DNA of 64,000 nucleotides from Hyphomicrobium sp. MC1 (GCF_000253295.1 NC_015717.1:1054001-1118000); one strand, 5' to 3'; positions 1 to 8,508 are shown, numbered from the stretch's first letter. Notes: generated from the sequence alone by a model not told the origin. Numbers and translations: made by a program.

Positions 1-327
1 GGAGCTGCGACGCTGACGGCTTTTACTGCGCGCTCGATTGCGAAGGCGCGGGAGCACATGCCGAGCGAACCGGAGTTGTGGGTCGTTGCAGGCGGTGGCC
101 GGCGCAACAAGACCATTATGGGGATGCTGGCGGAGCAGGTGCATCATGCCGTCGTTCCAGCGGAAGCAATCGGCCTTGATGGCGATAGCCTGGAAGCGGA
201 GGCGTGGGCCTATCTGGCTGTTCGTTCGACGCTCGGACTGCCGATTACGTTTCCGGGCACGACGGGCGTTTCAGAACCAATGAGCGGCGGGCTCAGGGCT
301 GAACCCACCGCTCACGTCATTCACTAA
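1..327 (+). CDS. anmK: Anhydro-N-acetylmuramic acid kinase, C-terminal part (5' end outside window)
   Basis: The reading frame is open from the first base, so the start lies upstream of the window; 108 codons are visible. AnmK phosphorylates and hydrolyses 1,6-anhydro-MurNAc to MurNAc-6-phosphate during cytoplasmic recycling of peptidoglycan. The visible part begins with the family pattern GAATLTAFTA, followed by the C-terminal block ELWVVAGGGRRNKTIM and the closing GLDGDSLEAEAWAYLAVR and PITFPGTTG segments, all as I remember them from AnmK. The length and position of the stop agree with the normal family C-terminus, so the gene is cut only by the window edge. It converges with the alpha/beta hydrolase that follows 16 bases downstream. 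Confidence 0.9.
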   Translation, partial: GAATLTAFTARSIAKAREHMPSEPELWVVAGGGRRNKTIMGMLAEQVHHAVVPAEAIGLDGDSLEAEAWAYLAVRSTLGLPITFPGTTGVSEPMSGGLRAEPTAHVIH

Positions 328-343
328 GCTACGTAAGACGGCG

Positions 344-1126
344 TTATTCGTCGTCGCTTTCTTCGTCGCCGCCTGCGCCGGCAGCGGGTGCGCTCTGGGA
401 TTCGAGCCGTTCAAGTTCGCGCTGGCGCTGACGTTCACGCTCACGCTCACGCTCGCGTTCCTTGTTGCGCTCGCGATCGAGTTCGAACTGAACCATGCGC
501 TCGTCGAGATAGCTGCCGACGATATTGCCGAGTTCTTCCGTCTTGTTCTCAAAGAAGTGGTTGGCGCCGGGCACGACCTCGTGCGTGATCTTGATGCCCT
601 TCTGGACCTTCACCTTCGCCGCCATTTCGGCAACCGAAGCGGTCGGGACGACGCGGTCCATATCGCCGTTGATGATGAGACCCGAAGAGGGGCACGGCGC
701 GAGGAACGAGAAGTCATACAGGTTCGACGGGGGCGCGACGCAGATGAAGCCGTCGACTTCCGGGCGGCGCATCAGGAGCTGCATTGCGATCCAGGTGCCG
801 AACGACACGCCGGCGATCCAGCAGGTCTTGGCGTCGGGCTTGACGAGCTGCAGCCAGTCGAGCGCGGAGGCTGCGTCGGCGAGTTCGCCGGGGCCGCCGT
901 CCCAAACGCCCTGGCTGCGGCCAACACCGCGGAAGTTGAAGCGAAGCACGGAAAAGCCCCGCGCTGCGAACGTGTGGTAGAGATTGTAGACCACCTGGTT
1001 GTTCATCGTGCCCCCGAACTGTGGGTGGGGGTGCAGGATGAGCGCGATCGGGCTATCCGCGTTGCTCTCGTGGTGGTAGCGGGCCTCAAGGCGTCCGCCT
1101 GGGCCATTTATTATGAGTTCGGGCAT
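344..1126 (-). CDS. Alpha/beta hydrolase with Arg-Glu repeat tail
   Basis: A 260-residue cytoplasmic alpha/beta hydrolase. Residues 1-210 carry the fold: an oxyanion-type HPHPQFGG segment near 32, nucleophile elbow GVSFG with Ser108, an acidic residue in NGDMD (Asp157) and His190 in GANH. Substrate is unknown; relatives are annotated only as hydrolases or dienelactone-hydrolase-like proteins. Residues 215-245 are almost pure Arg-Glu/Arg-Gln dipeptides, predicted as a long charged helix, and the last ten residues are acidic (GDEESDDE). The tail is encoded by short tandem hexamers. The gene is divergent from the suf operon across a 304-base gap, an arrangement I recall from related rhizobia. 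The start ATG at 1126 is the first Met and leaves a full-length fold. Confidence 0.85.
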   Translation of the reverse strand: MPELIINGPGGRLEARYHHESNADSPIALILHPHPQFGGTMNNQVVYNLYHTFAARGFSVLRFNFRGVGRSQGVWDGGPGELADAASALDWLQLVKPDAKTCWIAGVSFGTWIAMQLLMRRPEVDGFICVAPPSNLYDFSFLAPCPSSGLIINGDMDRVVPTASVAEMAAKVKVQKGIKITHEVVPGANHFFENKTEELGNIVGSYLDERMVQFELDRERNKERERERERERQRQRELERLESQSAPAAGAGGDEESDDE

Positions 1127-1241
1127 TCGTTACTCGGTCTCGCTCGTGTGAAATTGGGCTGCATTCGGAGGCTGGATGCCGCCGCCAGGATGACCTGCGG
1201 CGTTTTGGCGTTCAAATCCTTGTGGCTCGAATTCTCAATCC

Positions 1242-1270
1242 TTGACTCCAGCGCTCAGGATTTCCATAAC
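1242..1270 (+). promoter_or_regulatory. Candidate sigma70-type promoter for the suf operon
   Basis: TTGACT at 1242-1247 and CATAAC at 1265-1270 are separated by exactly 17 bases, matching a housekeeping promoter with a strong -35 and a moderate -10. It faces the suf operon and would give a leader of about 150 bases. Sequence match only. Confidence 0.5.
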
Positions 1271-1287
1271 CTTAGAACCGTTCGAAA
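1271..1287 (+). promoter_or_regulatory. Candidate Irr/ICE-like operator overlapping the suf transcription start
   Basis: CTTAGAA-CCG-TTCGAAA is an interrupted palindrome (half sites TTAGAA and TTCGAA, one mismatch). It resembles the ICE motif bound by the iron regulator Irr in Rhizobiales, recalled as TTTAGAA-N3-TTCTAAA. It lies immediately after the candidate -10, where bound protein would block transcription. Irr control of suf operons is known in some rhizobia; control here is inference. Confidence 0.4.
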
Positions 1288-1430
1288 TGTAGGGGCTGGC
1301 GTTCAAAAACGCAGGGCCCTTCCGATAGGGCGGGTCTCTTAGCACAGTCCGGGGTGCCGGATGCAAGCTAAGGATGCGTGGTGAAGGATTCCGCCGCCGC
1401 TTGGGGCGACGATAGTCCGGGGATTAATAC

Positions 1431-3008
1431 GTGGAACTAACGACCAAAGGCCGTTATGCGGTCATGGCCATGGCGGACCTTGCCGGGCATGCCGATGAAG
1501 GTGCGACACCGCTGTCGGTCGTGGCTGAGCGCCAGAGCTTGCCGCTTTCCTATCTTGAACAGCTTTTTGTGCCGTTGCGCCGCGCTGGGCTAGTTGAGAG
1601 CGCCCGCGGGCGCTCTGGCGGCTATCGTCTTGCCAAGCCTGCAAATGAGATTTCCGTCGCCGATGTGATGGACGCGGTCGAGGAAGACACGCGTTTCACC
1701 CGCTGCTCGCACAACGATCCGCGCTGTTCGGTTGCGACGCCGTGCGTGACGCATGGGCTGTGGAGTGCGCTGAGCGACGCGACGGGGAAGTTTTTGAGTT
1801 CGGTCAAACTTGCTGACGTCGTAGCAGGCGGCCGAATGTCAGCCCGTCCGGCTGCCAGCCGCGGATTGCCGTTTGCACGCGCGGACGGTCCGCGAACCTA
1901 TCTCGACTACAACGCGACGGCGCCGCTTCTGCCGGAGGCGAAAGCCGCGATGATCGAGGCGCTCGATGTTGCCGGCAATCCATCGTCGGTGCACGCGGAA
2001 GGCCGTCGTGCACGCTCTGTCATCGAAGCGGCGCGTGAGAGCGTCGCGCGTCTGGTCGGCGCGAAGTCGTCCGAGATCGTGTTTACGAGCGGTGCGAGCG
2101 AAGCCAACACTTGGGCGTTGTCGCAGCCTTGGGCGACGATTTTGACGAGCGGCATCGAGCACGATTCGGTGCTTGCACCTGCGCGGGCTTCAAACGCCGA
2201 GCTTGTGATGCTGCCGATCGGCACGGATGGCAGGCTCAAAGTTGAGGATATCGCTGCGCTGCTCGCGTCGCGCAGTTTCACCGGCCCGGCCGTCATTGCC
2301 GTTCAGATGGCCAACAACGAAACCGGCGTCGTCCAGCCGGTCGCCGAGATTGCCGAACTTGCCCGGGCACACGGTATCAAAATGCACGTCGACGCGGTGC
2401 AGGCGGTGGGCCGGATGCCGATCGATTTCGCCGCGCTCGATGTCGATACGCTGGCGATTTCCGCACACAAATTTGGTGGCCCGAAAGGGGTTGGCGCACT
2501 CGTCAATCGTGACCATGTGGACCTTGTGTCTCTTATCAGGGGCGGCGGGCAGGAACGTCGCCGTCGCGCTGGGACAGAGAACGTTGCGGCGATTGCAGGC
2601 TTTGGCGCTGCTGCCGAAGTTGCGCTTCGCAGTCTGGCTTCGATCGAAGCGGTCGGCGCGTTGCGAGACAAGCTCGAAGCCGAACTGAAGCGGGTCAGCC
2701 CGAATGCGGTCATCGTTGGTGAAGGTGCACTGCGTCTCGCCAATACGACGGCGGTGGCGCTTCCCGGAAAGCTTGCGGAAACGCTCGTTATTCGGCTCGA
2801 TCTTGCAGGCATCGCAGTAAGTGCGGGGTCGGCGTGCTCATCGGGCAAAGTCGGCGCGAGCCATGTTCTGGAGGCGATGGGATTGGGGCCGGACATCGCA
2901 GCGGGCACCATCCGCGTCAGCCTCGGCCCGACGACGACCGAAGATGATATCGCGGCGTTTCTAGCCGCCTGGAAGACAATCGCGGGCGCACCGGCGCTCG
3001 CTGCGTAA
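1431..3008 (+). CDS. Fusion of IscR-type Rrf2 regulator and IscS-type cysteine desulfurase
   Basis: A single 525-codon frame starting at GTG 1431. Residues 1-135 are an Rrf2-family winged-helix regulator with the IscR signature: TKGRYAVMAMADL at the start, the RSGGYRLAKP wing, and cluster ligands Cys92, Cys99, Cys105 and His108. After a linker comes a complete class V aminotransferase fold (about 155-525) with PLP lysine Lys347 in AHKFGGPKG, and the flexible-loop catalytic Cys469 in SAGSACSSGK, which is the IscS/NifS-like pattern. The enzyme half would take sulfur from cysteine for Fe-S assembly; the regulator half would sense Fe-S status and control the operon. In related bacteria these are separate adjacent genes. 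An in-frame ATG at 1836 (codon 136) at the junction could also give a free desulfurase, though its ribosome site is weak. Confidence 0.92.
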   Translation: MELTTKGRYAVMAMADLAGHADEGATPLSVVAERQSLPLSYLEQLFVPLRRAGLVESARGRSGGYRLAKPANEISVADVMDAVEEDTRFTRCSHNDPRCSVATPCVTHGLWSALSDATGKFLSSVKLADVVAGGRMSARPAASRGLPFARADGPRTYLDYNATAPLLPEAKAAMIEALDVAGNPSSVHAEGRRARSVIEAARESVARLVGAKSSEIVFTSGASEANTWALSQPWATILTSGIEHDSVLAPARASNAELVMLPIGTDGRLKVEDIAALLASRSFTGPAVIAVQMANNETGVVQPVAEIAELARAHGIKMHVDAVQAVGRMPIDFAALDVDTLAISAHKFGGPKGVGALVNRDHVDLVSLIRGGGQERRRRAGTENVAAIAGFGAAAEVALRSLASIEAVGALRDKLEAELKRVSPNAVIVGEGALRLANTTAVALPGKLAETLVIRLDLAGIAVSAGSACSSGKVGASHVLEAMGLGPDIAAGTIRVSLGPTTTEDDIAAFLAAWKTIAGAPALAA

Positions 3009-3062
3009 AGATCAGATTTCAAGTGCCGTCGTGAGGCGGTGCGTAAATAGAGAGACGAAGAA

Positions 3063-4532
3063 ATGGCTGCTGTTCAGGAGACGATCGATCAAGTTCGCAA
3101 GATCGATGTCGACCAGTACAAGTATGGTTTCGAGACGCTAATCGATAGCATCACGGCGCCGAAAGGCCTCGATGAATCGACGGTTCGTTTCATCTCGGCC
3201 AAGAAGGATGAGCCGGAGTGGCTGTTGAACTGGAGGCTCGAAGCGTTCACGCGCTGGAAGGCGCTGACGGAGCCGACGTGGGCGAAGGTCCATTATCCCA
3301 AGATCGACTTTCAGGACCTCTATTATTATTCCGCGCCGAAATCGACCGAGGGGCCGAAGAGCCTTGCCGAGGTCGATCCGGAATTGCTGGAGACTTACAA
3401 GAAGCTCGGCATTCCGCTGAAAGAGCAGGAAGTGCTGGCCGGCGTGCAGGGTTCGCGCGTTGCGGTCGACGCCGTGTTCGACAGCGTGTCGGTCGTCACG
3501 ACGTTCAAGGATGAACTGAAGAAAGCTGGCGTGATCTTCTGCTCGATCTCGGAAGCGGTGCGCGAGCATCCCGAGTTGGTGAAGAAGTATCTGGGCTCGG
3601 TCGTGCCGCAGTCGGACAATTTCTACGCGGCGCTCAACTCGGCGGTGTTTTCTGATGGCTCATTCGTCTACGTGCCGCCGGGTGTTCGCTGCCCGATGGA
3701 GCTTTCGACGTACTTCCGCATCAATGCGAAGCAGACGGGCCAGTTCGAGCGCACGCTGATCATCGCCGACAAGGGTGCATATGTATCGTATCTGGAAGGC
3801 TGCACGGCGCCGATGCGTGATGAGCATCAGCTGCACGCAGCGGTCGTCGAACTGGTCGCGCTCGATGAAGCCGAGATCAAGTATTCGACCGTCCAGAACT
3901 GGTATCCGGGCGATGCGCAGGGCAAGGGCGGCGTCTATAACTTCGTGACGAAGCGCGGCGATTGCCGCGGGCATCATTCTAAGATTTCGTGGACGCAGGT
4001 CGAGACGGGTTCCGCGATCACCTGGAAATATCCGAGCTGCATTCTGCGCGGCGACTATTCGCGCGGCGAGTTCTATTCGATTGCGGTATCGAACGGCTAT
4101 CAGCAGGTCGATAGCGGCACGAAGATGATCCACCTCGGCAAAAACTCGTCGAGCCGGATCATTTCGAAGGGCATTGCGGCGGGGTTCTCGCAGAACACCT
4201 ATCGCGGTCTTGTCTCAGCGCATCGGAAAGCAACGAACGTGCGCAACTTCACGAACTGCGACTCGCTGCTGATCGGCGACAAGTGCGGTGCACATACGGT
4301 GCCTTACATCGAGGCCAAGAATTCGAGCGCGCACTTCGAGCACGAAGCGACGACGTCGAAGATCTCGGACGACATGCTGTTCTATTGCCGCCAGCGCGGG
4401 CTTTCGTCGGAAGAAGCAGTGGCGCTCGTCGTCAATGGCTTCGTGCGCGACGTGCTTCAGCAGTTGCCGATGGAGTTCATGGCCGAGAGCCAGAAACTGA
4501 TCGGCATTTCGCTGGAAGGCTCGGTTGGTTGA
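3063..4532 (+). CDS. sufB: Fe-S cluster assembly scaffold SufB
   Basis: A 489-residue SufB, the scaffold subunit of the SufBC2D complex that builds Fe-S clusters in the cytoplasm. The N-terminal helical region is followed by the right-handed beta-helix core, and the C-terminal helical part contains GDKCGAHTVPY (the conserved cysteine used in cluster transfer), HEATTSKISDD and the FYCRQRGLSSEEA block that contacts SufC. Length is normal. The ATG at 3063 follows a purine-rich GAGAGACGAAGAA stretch. It lies 54 bases after the IscR-IscS fusion and 72 before sufC, clearly within one operon. Confidence 0.97.
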   Translation: MAAVQETIDQVRKIDVDQYKYGFETLIDSITAPKGLDESTVRFISAKKDEPEWLLNWRLEAFTRWKALTEPTWAKVHYPKIDFQDLYYYSAPKSTEGPKSLAEVDPELLETYKKLGIPLKEQEVLAGVQGSRVAVDAVFDSVSVVTTFKDELKKAGVIFCSISEAVREHPELVKKYLGSVVPQSDNFYAALNSAVFSDGSFVYVPPGVRCPMELSTYFRINAKQTGQFERTLIIADKGAYVSYLEGCTAPMRDEHQLHAAVVELVALDEAEIKYSTVQNWYPGDAQGKGGVYNFVTKRGDCRGHHSKISWTQVETGSAITWKYPSCILRGDYSRGEFYSIAVSNGYQQVDSGTKMIHLGKNSSSRIISKGIAAGFSQNTYRGLVSAHRKATNVRNFTNCDSLLIGDKCGAHTVPYIEAKNSSAHFEHEATTSKISDDMLFYCRQRGLSSEEAVALVVNGFVRDVLQQLPMEFMAESQKLIGISLEGSVG

Positions 4533-4604
4533 TCGTGGCTGAGGGTGACCGCCCGCGCAGCTGTGACGAAATCAGAATTCAAGTTTGTAGAAACGGTTAT
4601 TGAA

Positions 4605-5360
4605 ATGCTTGAAATCAAAAACCTGCACGTGAAGCTCGCGGATGAAGATCGTGAGATTCTTAAAGGCCTGTCGCTCACAGTGCCGAAGGGCGAAGTGCAC
4701 GCGATCATGGGGCCGAACGGATCGGGCAAGTCGACGCTTGCCTATGTTCTTGCTGGCCGCGACGGCTACGAGGTCACCGGCGGCGACATTCTCTGGAACG
4801 GCGAGTCGATCATCGACATGGAACCCGATGAGCGGGCTGCGAAGGGCGTCTTCCTCGCGTTCCAGTATCCGATGGAAATTCCGGGCGTCGCCGGGCTGAC
4901 GTTCCTGCGCACGGCGCTCAATTCCGTTCGGAAGAAGCGCGGTGAAGCGGAACTCACGACGCCTGCGTTCCTGAAGCTCGTGAAGGAAAAGGGCGCGAAG
5001 CTCAACATCGACGTGGATATGTTGAAGCGCCCTGTCAACGTGGGCTTCTCAGGCGGCGAGAAGAAGCGCTCGGAAATCCTGCAGATGGCGCTGTTGGAGC
5101 CGACGCTGTGCGTGCTCGATGAAACCGATTCCGGTCTCGACATCGATGCGCTGCGCATCGTCTCTGAGGGCGTCAACGCCCTGCGCGACAAGGACCGCGC
5201 GTTCGTCGTCATTACGCACTATCAGCGGCTGTTGAACTATATCGTGCCGGACAAGGTGCACGTCCTTGCCGATGGCCGCATCCAGAAGACAGGCGGCAAA
5301 GAGCTGGCGCTCGAACTCGAGAAGTCCGGCTACGCGGAATACACGCACAAGGCGGCTTAA
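4605..5360 (+). CDS. sufC: Fe-S cluster assembly ATPase SufC
   Basis: An ABC-type ATPase of 251 residues that powers the SufBCD scaffold. Walker A is GPNGSGKST at 36-44, the family signature FSGGEKKR at about 148-155, Walker B CVLDETDSGLD at about 169-179, and the switch histidine is in VITHYQR. The frame is open upstream to a GTG at 4545, but ATG 4605 (MLEIKNLHVKL) matches the normal SufC N-terminus, so I chose it. The stop is one base before the sufD start, indicating coupled translation. Confidence 0.96.
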   Translation: MLEIKNLHVKLADEDREILKGLSLTVPKGEVHAIMGPNGSGKSTLAYVLAGRDGYEVTGGDILWNGESIIDMEPDERAAKGVFLAFQYPMEIPGVAGLTFLRTALNSVRKKRGEAELTTPAFLKLVKEKGAKLNIDVDMLKRPVNVGFSGGEKKRSEILQMALLEPTLCVLDETDSGLDIDALRIVSEGVNALRDKDRAFVVITHYQRLLNYIVPDKVHVLADGRIQKTGGKELALELEKSGYAEYTHKAA

Positions 5361-5361
5361 T

Positions 5362-6699
5362 ATGAACGTTGCAGTGATGAAGACGAAAGCCGAACAGGCC
5401 ATTTCGGAAAGCTTCGAGGCTGCGGCCGGAAAGCTGCCGGGAACCGATGTCGTGCGTGAGCGGCGCGCGCAAGCGATCGGGGCTTTCAGTGGCCTTGGCC
5501 TGCCTCATCGGCGCATCGAGGAATGGAAATACACCGATCTTCGCGCCAACGTGAAAGACATCTTTCCCGCTGCCCTCGACGACGCAACGCCGTTGACGAT
5601 CGCGGAATTGATTGTGGCGCTCGGGCCGTTGGCCCACGTCGATGCGCATCGGATCGTTTTCGTGAATGGTCACCATCGGGCAGGGCTTAGCGATTTTGCC
5701 GACGCGGCAGGCTTCGAGGTTGCGGCGCTTGGCGAGTTGTTGGCAACGGCGACGGAAGACGTGAGTGCGGCTCTCGTTTCCACTCCGGAGGGCGGCGATG
5801 CGATTGAAACGCTCAATACGGCCTTCATGACCGACGGCGCCGTCGTGCGCGTGACGGAAGGCGCGTCAGTCGCAAAGCCGCTGTTGATCGTTTTCGTTCG
5901 AGCAGGCGCCGAGGCTTCTTCAGTTGCCGTGCGCAATTTCGTGACGGTTGAAGCCGGTGCGTCGGCGAGCGTGATCGAAGCGCACGTCGTTCTGCCGGGC
6001 GCTGAGCAGGACGTGCAGCTCAACGCGCTGACGGATGTCGTCGTTGGCAAGGGCGCGACGCTGCATCATGCAAAGGTCGCGGTCGATGAGGGGAAGGCTC
6101 TGCATCTGTCGAATTGCGATGTAACGCTCGATGCCGATGCAACTTATCGCAGCTTCCAGTTTTCGGCTGGGCTCGGTCTGGCGCGTAATGGCCTCAACGT
6201 CATTTTCGAGGGCGAGGGCGGCAAGATCGATCTCTCCGGCGCCTATCTCGCGCGGCGGGCGGAGCATATCGATACGACGCTCGTCGTCGATCATGCGGTG
6301 CCGCGCTGTGAGAGCCGCGAACTATTCAAAGGCGTGCTGGAAGATCACGGTCGTGGCGTGTTCCAGGGCAAGATCATTGTTCGCCCTGATGCGCAGAAGA
6401 CTGACGGTAAGCAGATGTCGCAAGCGCTGATGCTGTCGGAAGATGCCGAATTCGATTCGAAGCCTGAGCTCGAGATTTACGCCGACGACGTCGTCTGCGG
6501 CCACGGCACGACGGCGGCGGAACTCGATCCCGATCTTCTGTTCTATTGCCGTTCGCGCGGCATTCCGGAGAAAGAGGCGCGGGCGCTGATGATCGAATCC
6601 TTTATTGGTGAAGCCATCGAGAAGGTTGAAAACGAGCAGCTTCGAGGTGCGCTAGCGGCTTACGCTACGCAGTGGCTCGGGCGCTCGGCGGGCCGATAG
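5362..6699 (+). CDS. sufD: Fe-S cluster assembly protein SufD
   Basis: A 445-residue SufD, the structural partner of SufB in SufBC2D. The beta-helix core is followed by DDVVCGHGTT near the C-terminus, which holds the conserved Cys and His pair implicated in cluster assembly and iron uptake, and the FYCRSRGIPEKEAR block resembling SufB. The N-terminal segment is more divergent, as usual for SufD. ATG 5362 follows the sufC stop directly; the frame extends upstream inside sufC but that part has no family similarity. Confidence 0.95.
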   Translation: MNVAVMKTKAEQAISESFEAAAGKLPGTDVVRERRAQAIGAFSGLGLPHRRIEEWKYTDLRANVKDIFPAALDDATPLTIAELIVALGPLAHVDAHRIVFVNGHHRAGLSDFADAAGFEVAALGELLATATEDVSAALVSTPEGGDAIETLNTAFMTDGAVVRVTEGASVAKPLLIVFVRAGAEASSVAVRNFVTVEAGASASVIEAHVVLPGAEQDVQLNALTDVVVGKGATLHHAKVAVDEGKALHLSNCDVTLDADATYRSFQFSAGLGLARNGLNVIFEGEGGKIDLSGAYLARRAEHIDTTLVVDHAVPRCESRELFKGVLEDHGRGVFQGKIIVRPDAQKTDGKQMSQALMLSEDAEFDSKPELEIYADDVVCGHGTTAAELDPDLLFYCRSRGIPEKEARALMIESFIGEAIEKVENEQLRGALAAYATQWLGRSAGR

Positions 6700-6729
6700 T
6701 TTAGGGCCGAAAGTCTGGGCGGATAACAT

Positions 6730-8013
6730 ATGGGACATGAAGCCAGCATTGCCGCTTCCCGAAGCGCCGCGTCGCAGGCGGGGCTCACCGGCGCGCCTTA
6801 CGATGTCGAGCGCATTCGCGCGGATTTTCCGATCCTGTTTCGGGAAGTGAACGACAAGCCGCTCGTCTATCTCGACAATGGAGCGTCGGCGCAGAAACCG
6901 CTGTCCGTCATCGAGGCAATGGATCACGCGTATCGCTACGAGTACGCGAATGTGCATCGCGGGCTGCATTTCCTGTCGAACACAGCGACGGATAAATACG
7001 AAGCCGCACGCGAGACGGTGCGCCGGTTCCTCAACGCCGAGCATGCGGACGAGATTATCTTTACGCGCAATGCGACGAGCGCGATCAATCTCGTGTCGCG
7101 GTCATTCGGTGAGCCGAGGATCGGACAGGGCGACGAGATCGTCATCACGATCATGGAGCATCACGCCAACATCGTGCCGTGGCATTTCCTGCGCGCGCGC
7201 AACGGTGCGGTGCTGAAATGGGCGCCGATGACGGATCGCGGCGAGCTGATAATCGACAAGCTCGAGGCGCTTATTACGCCGCGCACGAAGCTTGTTGCCG
7301 TGACGCATATGTCGAACGTGCTCGGCACGATCAATCCGGTGAAGGAGATCATTCGTATCGCGCACGCCAAGGGCGTGCCGGTGCTGATCGACGGCAGCCA
7401 AGCGGCCGTGCACATGGGCGTCGACGTGCGCGATCTCGATGCGGATTTCTACGTCTTCACGGGGCACAAGACCTATGGCCCGTCGGGGATCGGCGTCCTG
7501 TATGGAAAGCGCCAGTTGTTGCAGTCCATGCCGCCGTACGAAGGTGGCGGCGACATGATCGAAAGCGTAACGCTCGATAACGTCACATATAACGAACCGC
7601 CGCACCGGTTCGAGGCCGGCACGCCGATGATCGTCGAAGCGGTCGGGCTGGCGGCGGCGCTGAATTACATGATGCAGATCGGGCGCGAGAAAATCGCCCG
7701 CTACGAAGCGGAGCTTGGCGCCTATGCCGCCGAGCGGCTGGCGGAGCTGCCGTGGCTCAAACTTTACGGCACGGCGCCGGGCAAAGGCGCGATCTTCTCG
7801 TTCACGATAGATGGGCTGCATCCGCACGACGTGTCGACGATCATCGACCGTTCGGGTGTGGCGATCCGGGCGGGGCATCACTGTGCGCAGCCCTTGATGG
7901 AGCGCCTGGGCGTGACTGCAACCTGCCGCGCGTCCTTCGCGTTGTACAACACAAAAGCCGAGGCTGATGCGCTGGTTACCGCGCTCACCAAGGCGCATGA
8001 TCTTTTCGCGTAA
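6730..8013 (+). CDS. sufS: SufS-type cysteine desulfurase
   Basis: A 427-residue group II cysteine desulfurase. PLP-binding Lys247 lies in TGHKTYGPSG and the catalytic cysteine Cys399 in TATCRASF, with the short active-site loop typical of SufS. It makes persulfide sulfur for SufBCD. No SufE gene is seen nearby, so the sulfur acceptor must be encoded elsewhere or be a different protein. Together with the IscR-IscS fusion this gives the operon two different desulfurases. The first about 20 residues are a low-similarity extension before VERIRADFPIL. Confidence 0.96.
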   Translation: MGHEASIAASRSAASQAGLTGAPYDVERIRADFPILFREVNDKPLVYLDNGASAQKPLSVIEAMDHAYRYEYANVHRGLHFLSNTATDKYEAARETVRRFLNAEHADEIIFTRNATSAINLVSRSFGEPRIGQGDEIVITIMEHHANIVPWHFLRARNGAVLKWAPMTDRGELIIDKLEALITPRTKLVAVTHMSNVLGTINPVKEIIRIAHAKGVPVLIDGSQAAVHMGVDVRDLDADFYVFTGHKTYGPSGIGVLYGKRQLLQSMPPYEGGGDMIESVTLDNVTYNEPPHRFEAGTPMIVEAVGLAAALNYMMQIGREKIARYEAELGAYAAERLAELPWLKLYGTAPGKGAIFSFTIDGLHPHDVSTIIDRSGVAIRAGHHCAQPLMERLGVTATCRASFALYNTKAEADALVTALTKAHDLFA

Positions 8014-8025
8014 AGGAGCTTCCGA

Positions 8026-8508
8026 ATGGATGGGAAGCAAATCGAAGACCGCGAGGCATTGAAGACGGCGGTGGAGGCGCTCGATGCGCCGCCGACGTTG
8101 CCGCCGGACGGTGGCGTTGCGCCGGACCCAGCAGCGGGTGTCGTATCGGCAGATGGTGCCCCCAAGGGTGACGGCAATGCATCGGCACTCCCGCCGGAAG
8201 AGATCGAGCGGCTGACGAACGATATCGTCGCCGCGCTCAAGACGGTTTACGATCCGGAAATTCCGGCGGACATTTACGAACTGGGCTTGATCTACAAGGT
8301 TGAGGTCGATGACGACCGCAATGTCGTGGTCAACATGACGTTGACGGCGCCGGGCTGTCCGGTCGCAGGTGAAATGCCGATCTGGGTTGAAAACGCCGTC
8401 AATGCCGTGCCGGGCGTCGCTGGAACCAGGGTCAATATCGTGTTCGATCCGCCCTGGGATCAAAGCCGGATGTCGGACGAAGCGCGGCTTGCGGTTGGAA
8501 TGTTCTGA
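8026..8508 (+). CDS. sufT: SUF-associated DUF59 protein SufT
   Basis: A 160-residue MIP18/DUF59 protein. Residues 1-60 are a Pro/Ala/Gly-rich linker of low complexity, and residues 62-160 hold the domain with VYDPEIPADIYELGLIY, TLTAPGCPVAGEMP (the conserved cysteine) and the closing DPPWDQSRMSDEARL typical of SUF-linked members. SufT family proteins help mature or target Fe-S clusters; the exact step is not settled. A perfect AAGGAG ribosome site stands eight bases before the ATG. Confidence 0.92.
   Translation: MDGKQIEDREALKTAVEALDAPPTLPPDGGVAPDPAAGVVSADGAPKGDGNASALPPEEIERLTNDIVAALKTVYDPEIPADIYELGLIYKVEVDDDRNVVVNMTLTAPGCPVAGEMPIWVENAVNAVPGVAGTRVNIVFDPPWDQSRMSDEARLAVGMF

Larger units (their letters stand above)
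1127..1430. other. Divergent intergenic region upstream of the suf operon
   Basis: This 304-base gap has no gene that I can support. It separates the left-facing hydrolase from the right-facing suf operon and must carry both promoters. The rightward promoter and operator candidates are listed separately. Around 1237-1268 there is also an imperfect inverted repeat, AATCCTTGA facing TCAGGATTT, overlapping the -35 element, which might be a second regulator site. Confidence 0.6.

Noticed and set aside
433..456. Short hexamer repeats as a possible CRISPR or repeat array
   Set aside because: They are in-frame codons for Arg-Glu inside the hydrolase, without spacers.
557..1342. 261-codon plus-strand frame opposite the alpha/beta hydrolase
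   Set aside because: Antisense to a gene with an intact catalytic pattern, and it would run into the suf promoter.
7102..8463. 453-codon minus-strand frame opposite sufS and sufT
   Set aside because: Antisense to two clear genes and rich in Arg/His as shadows usually are.
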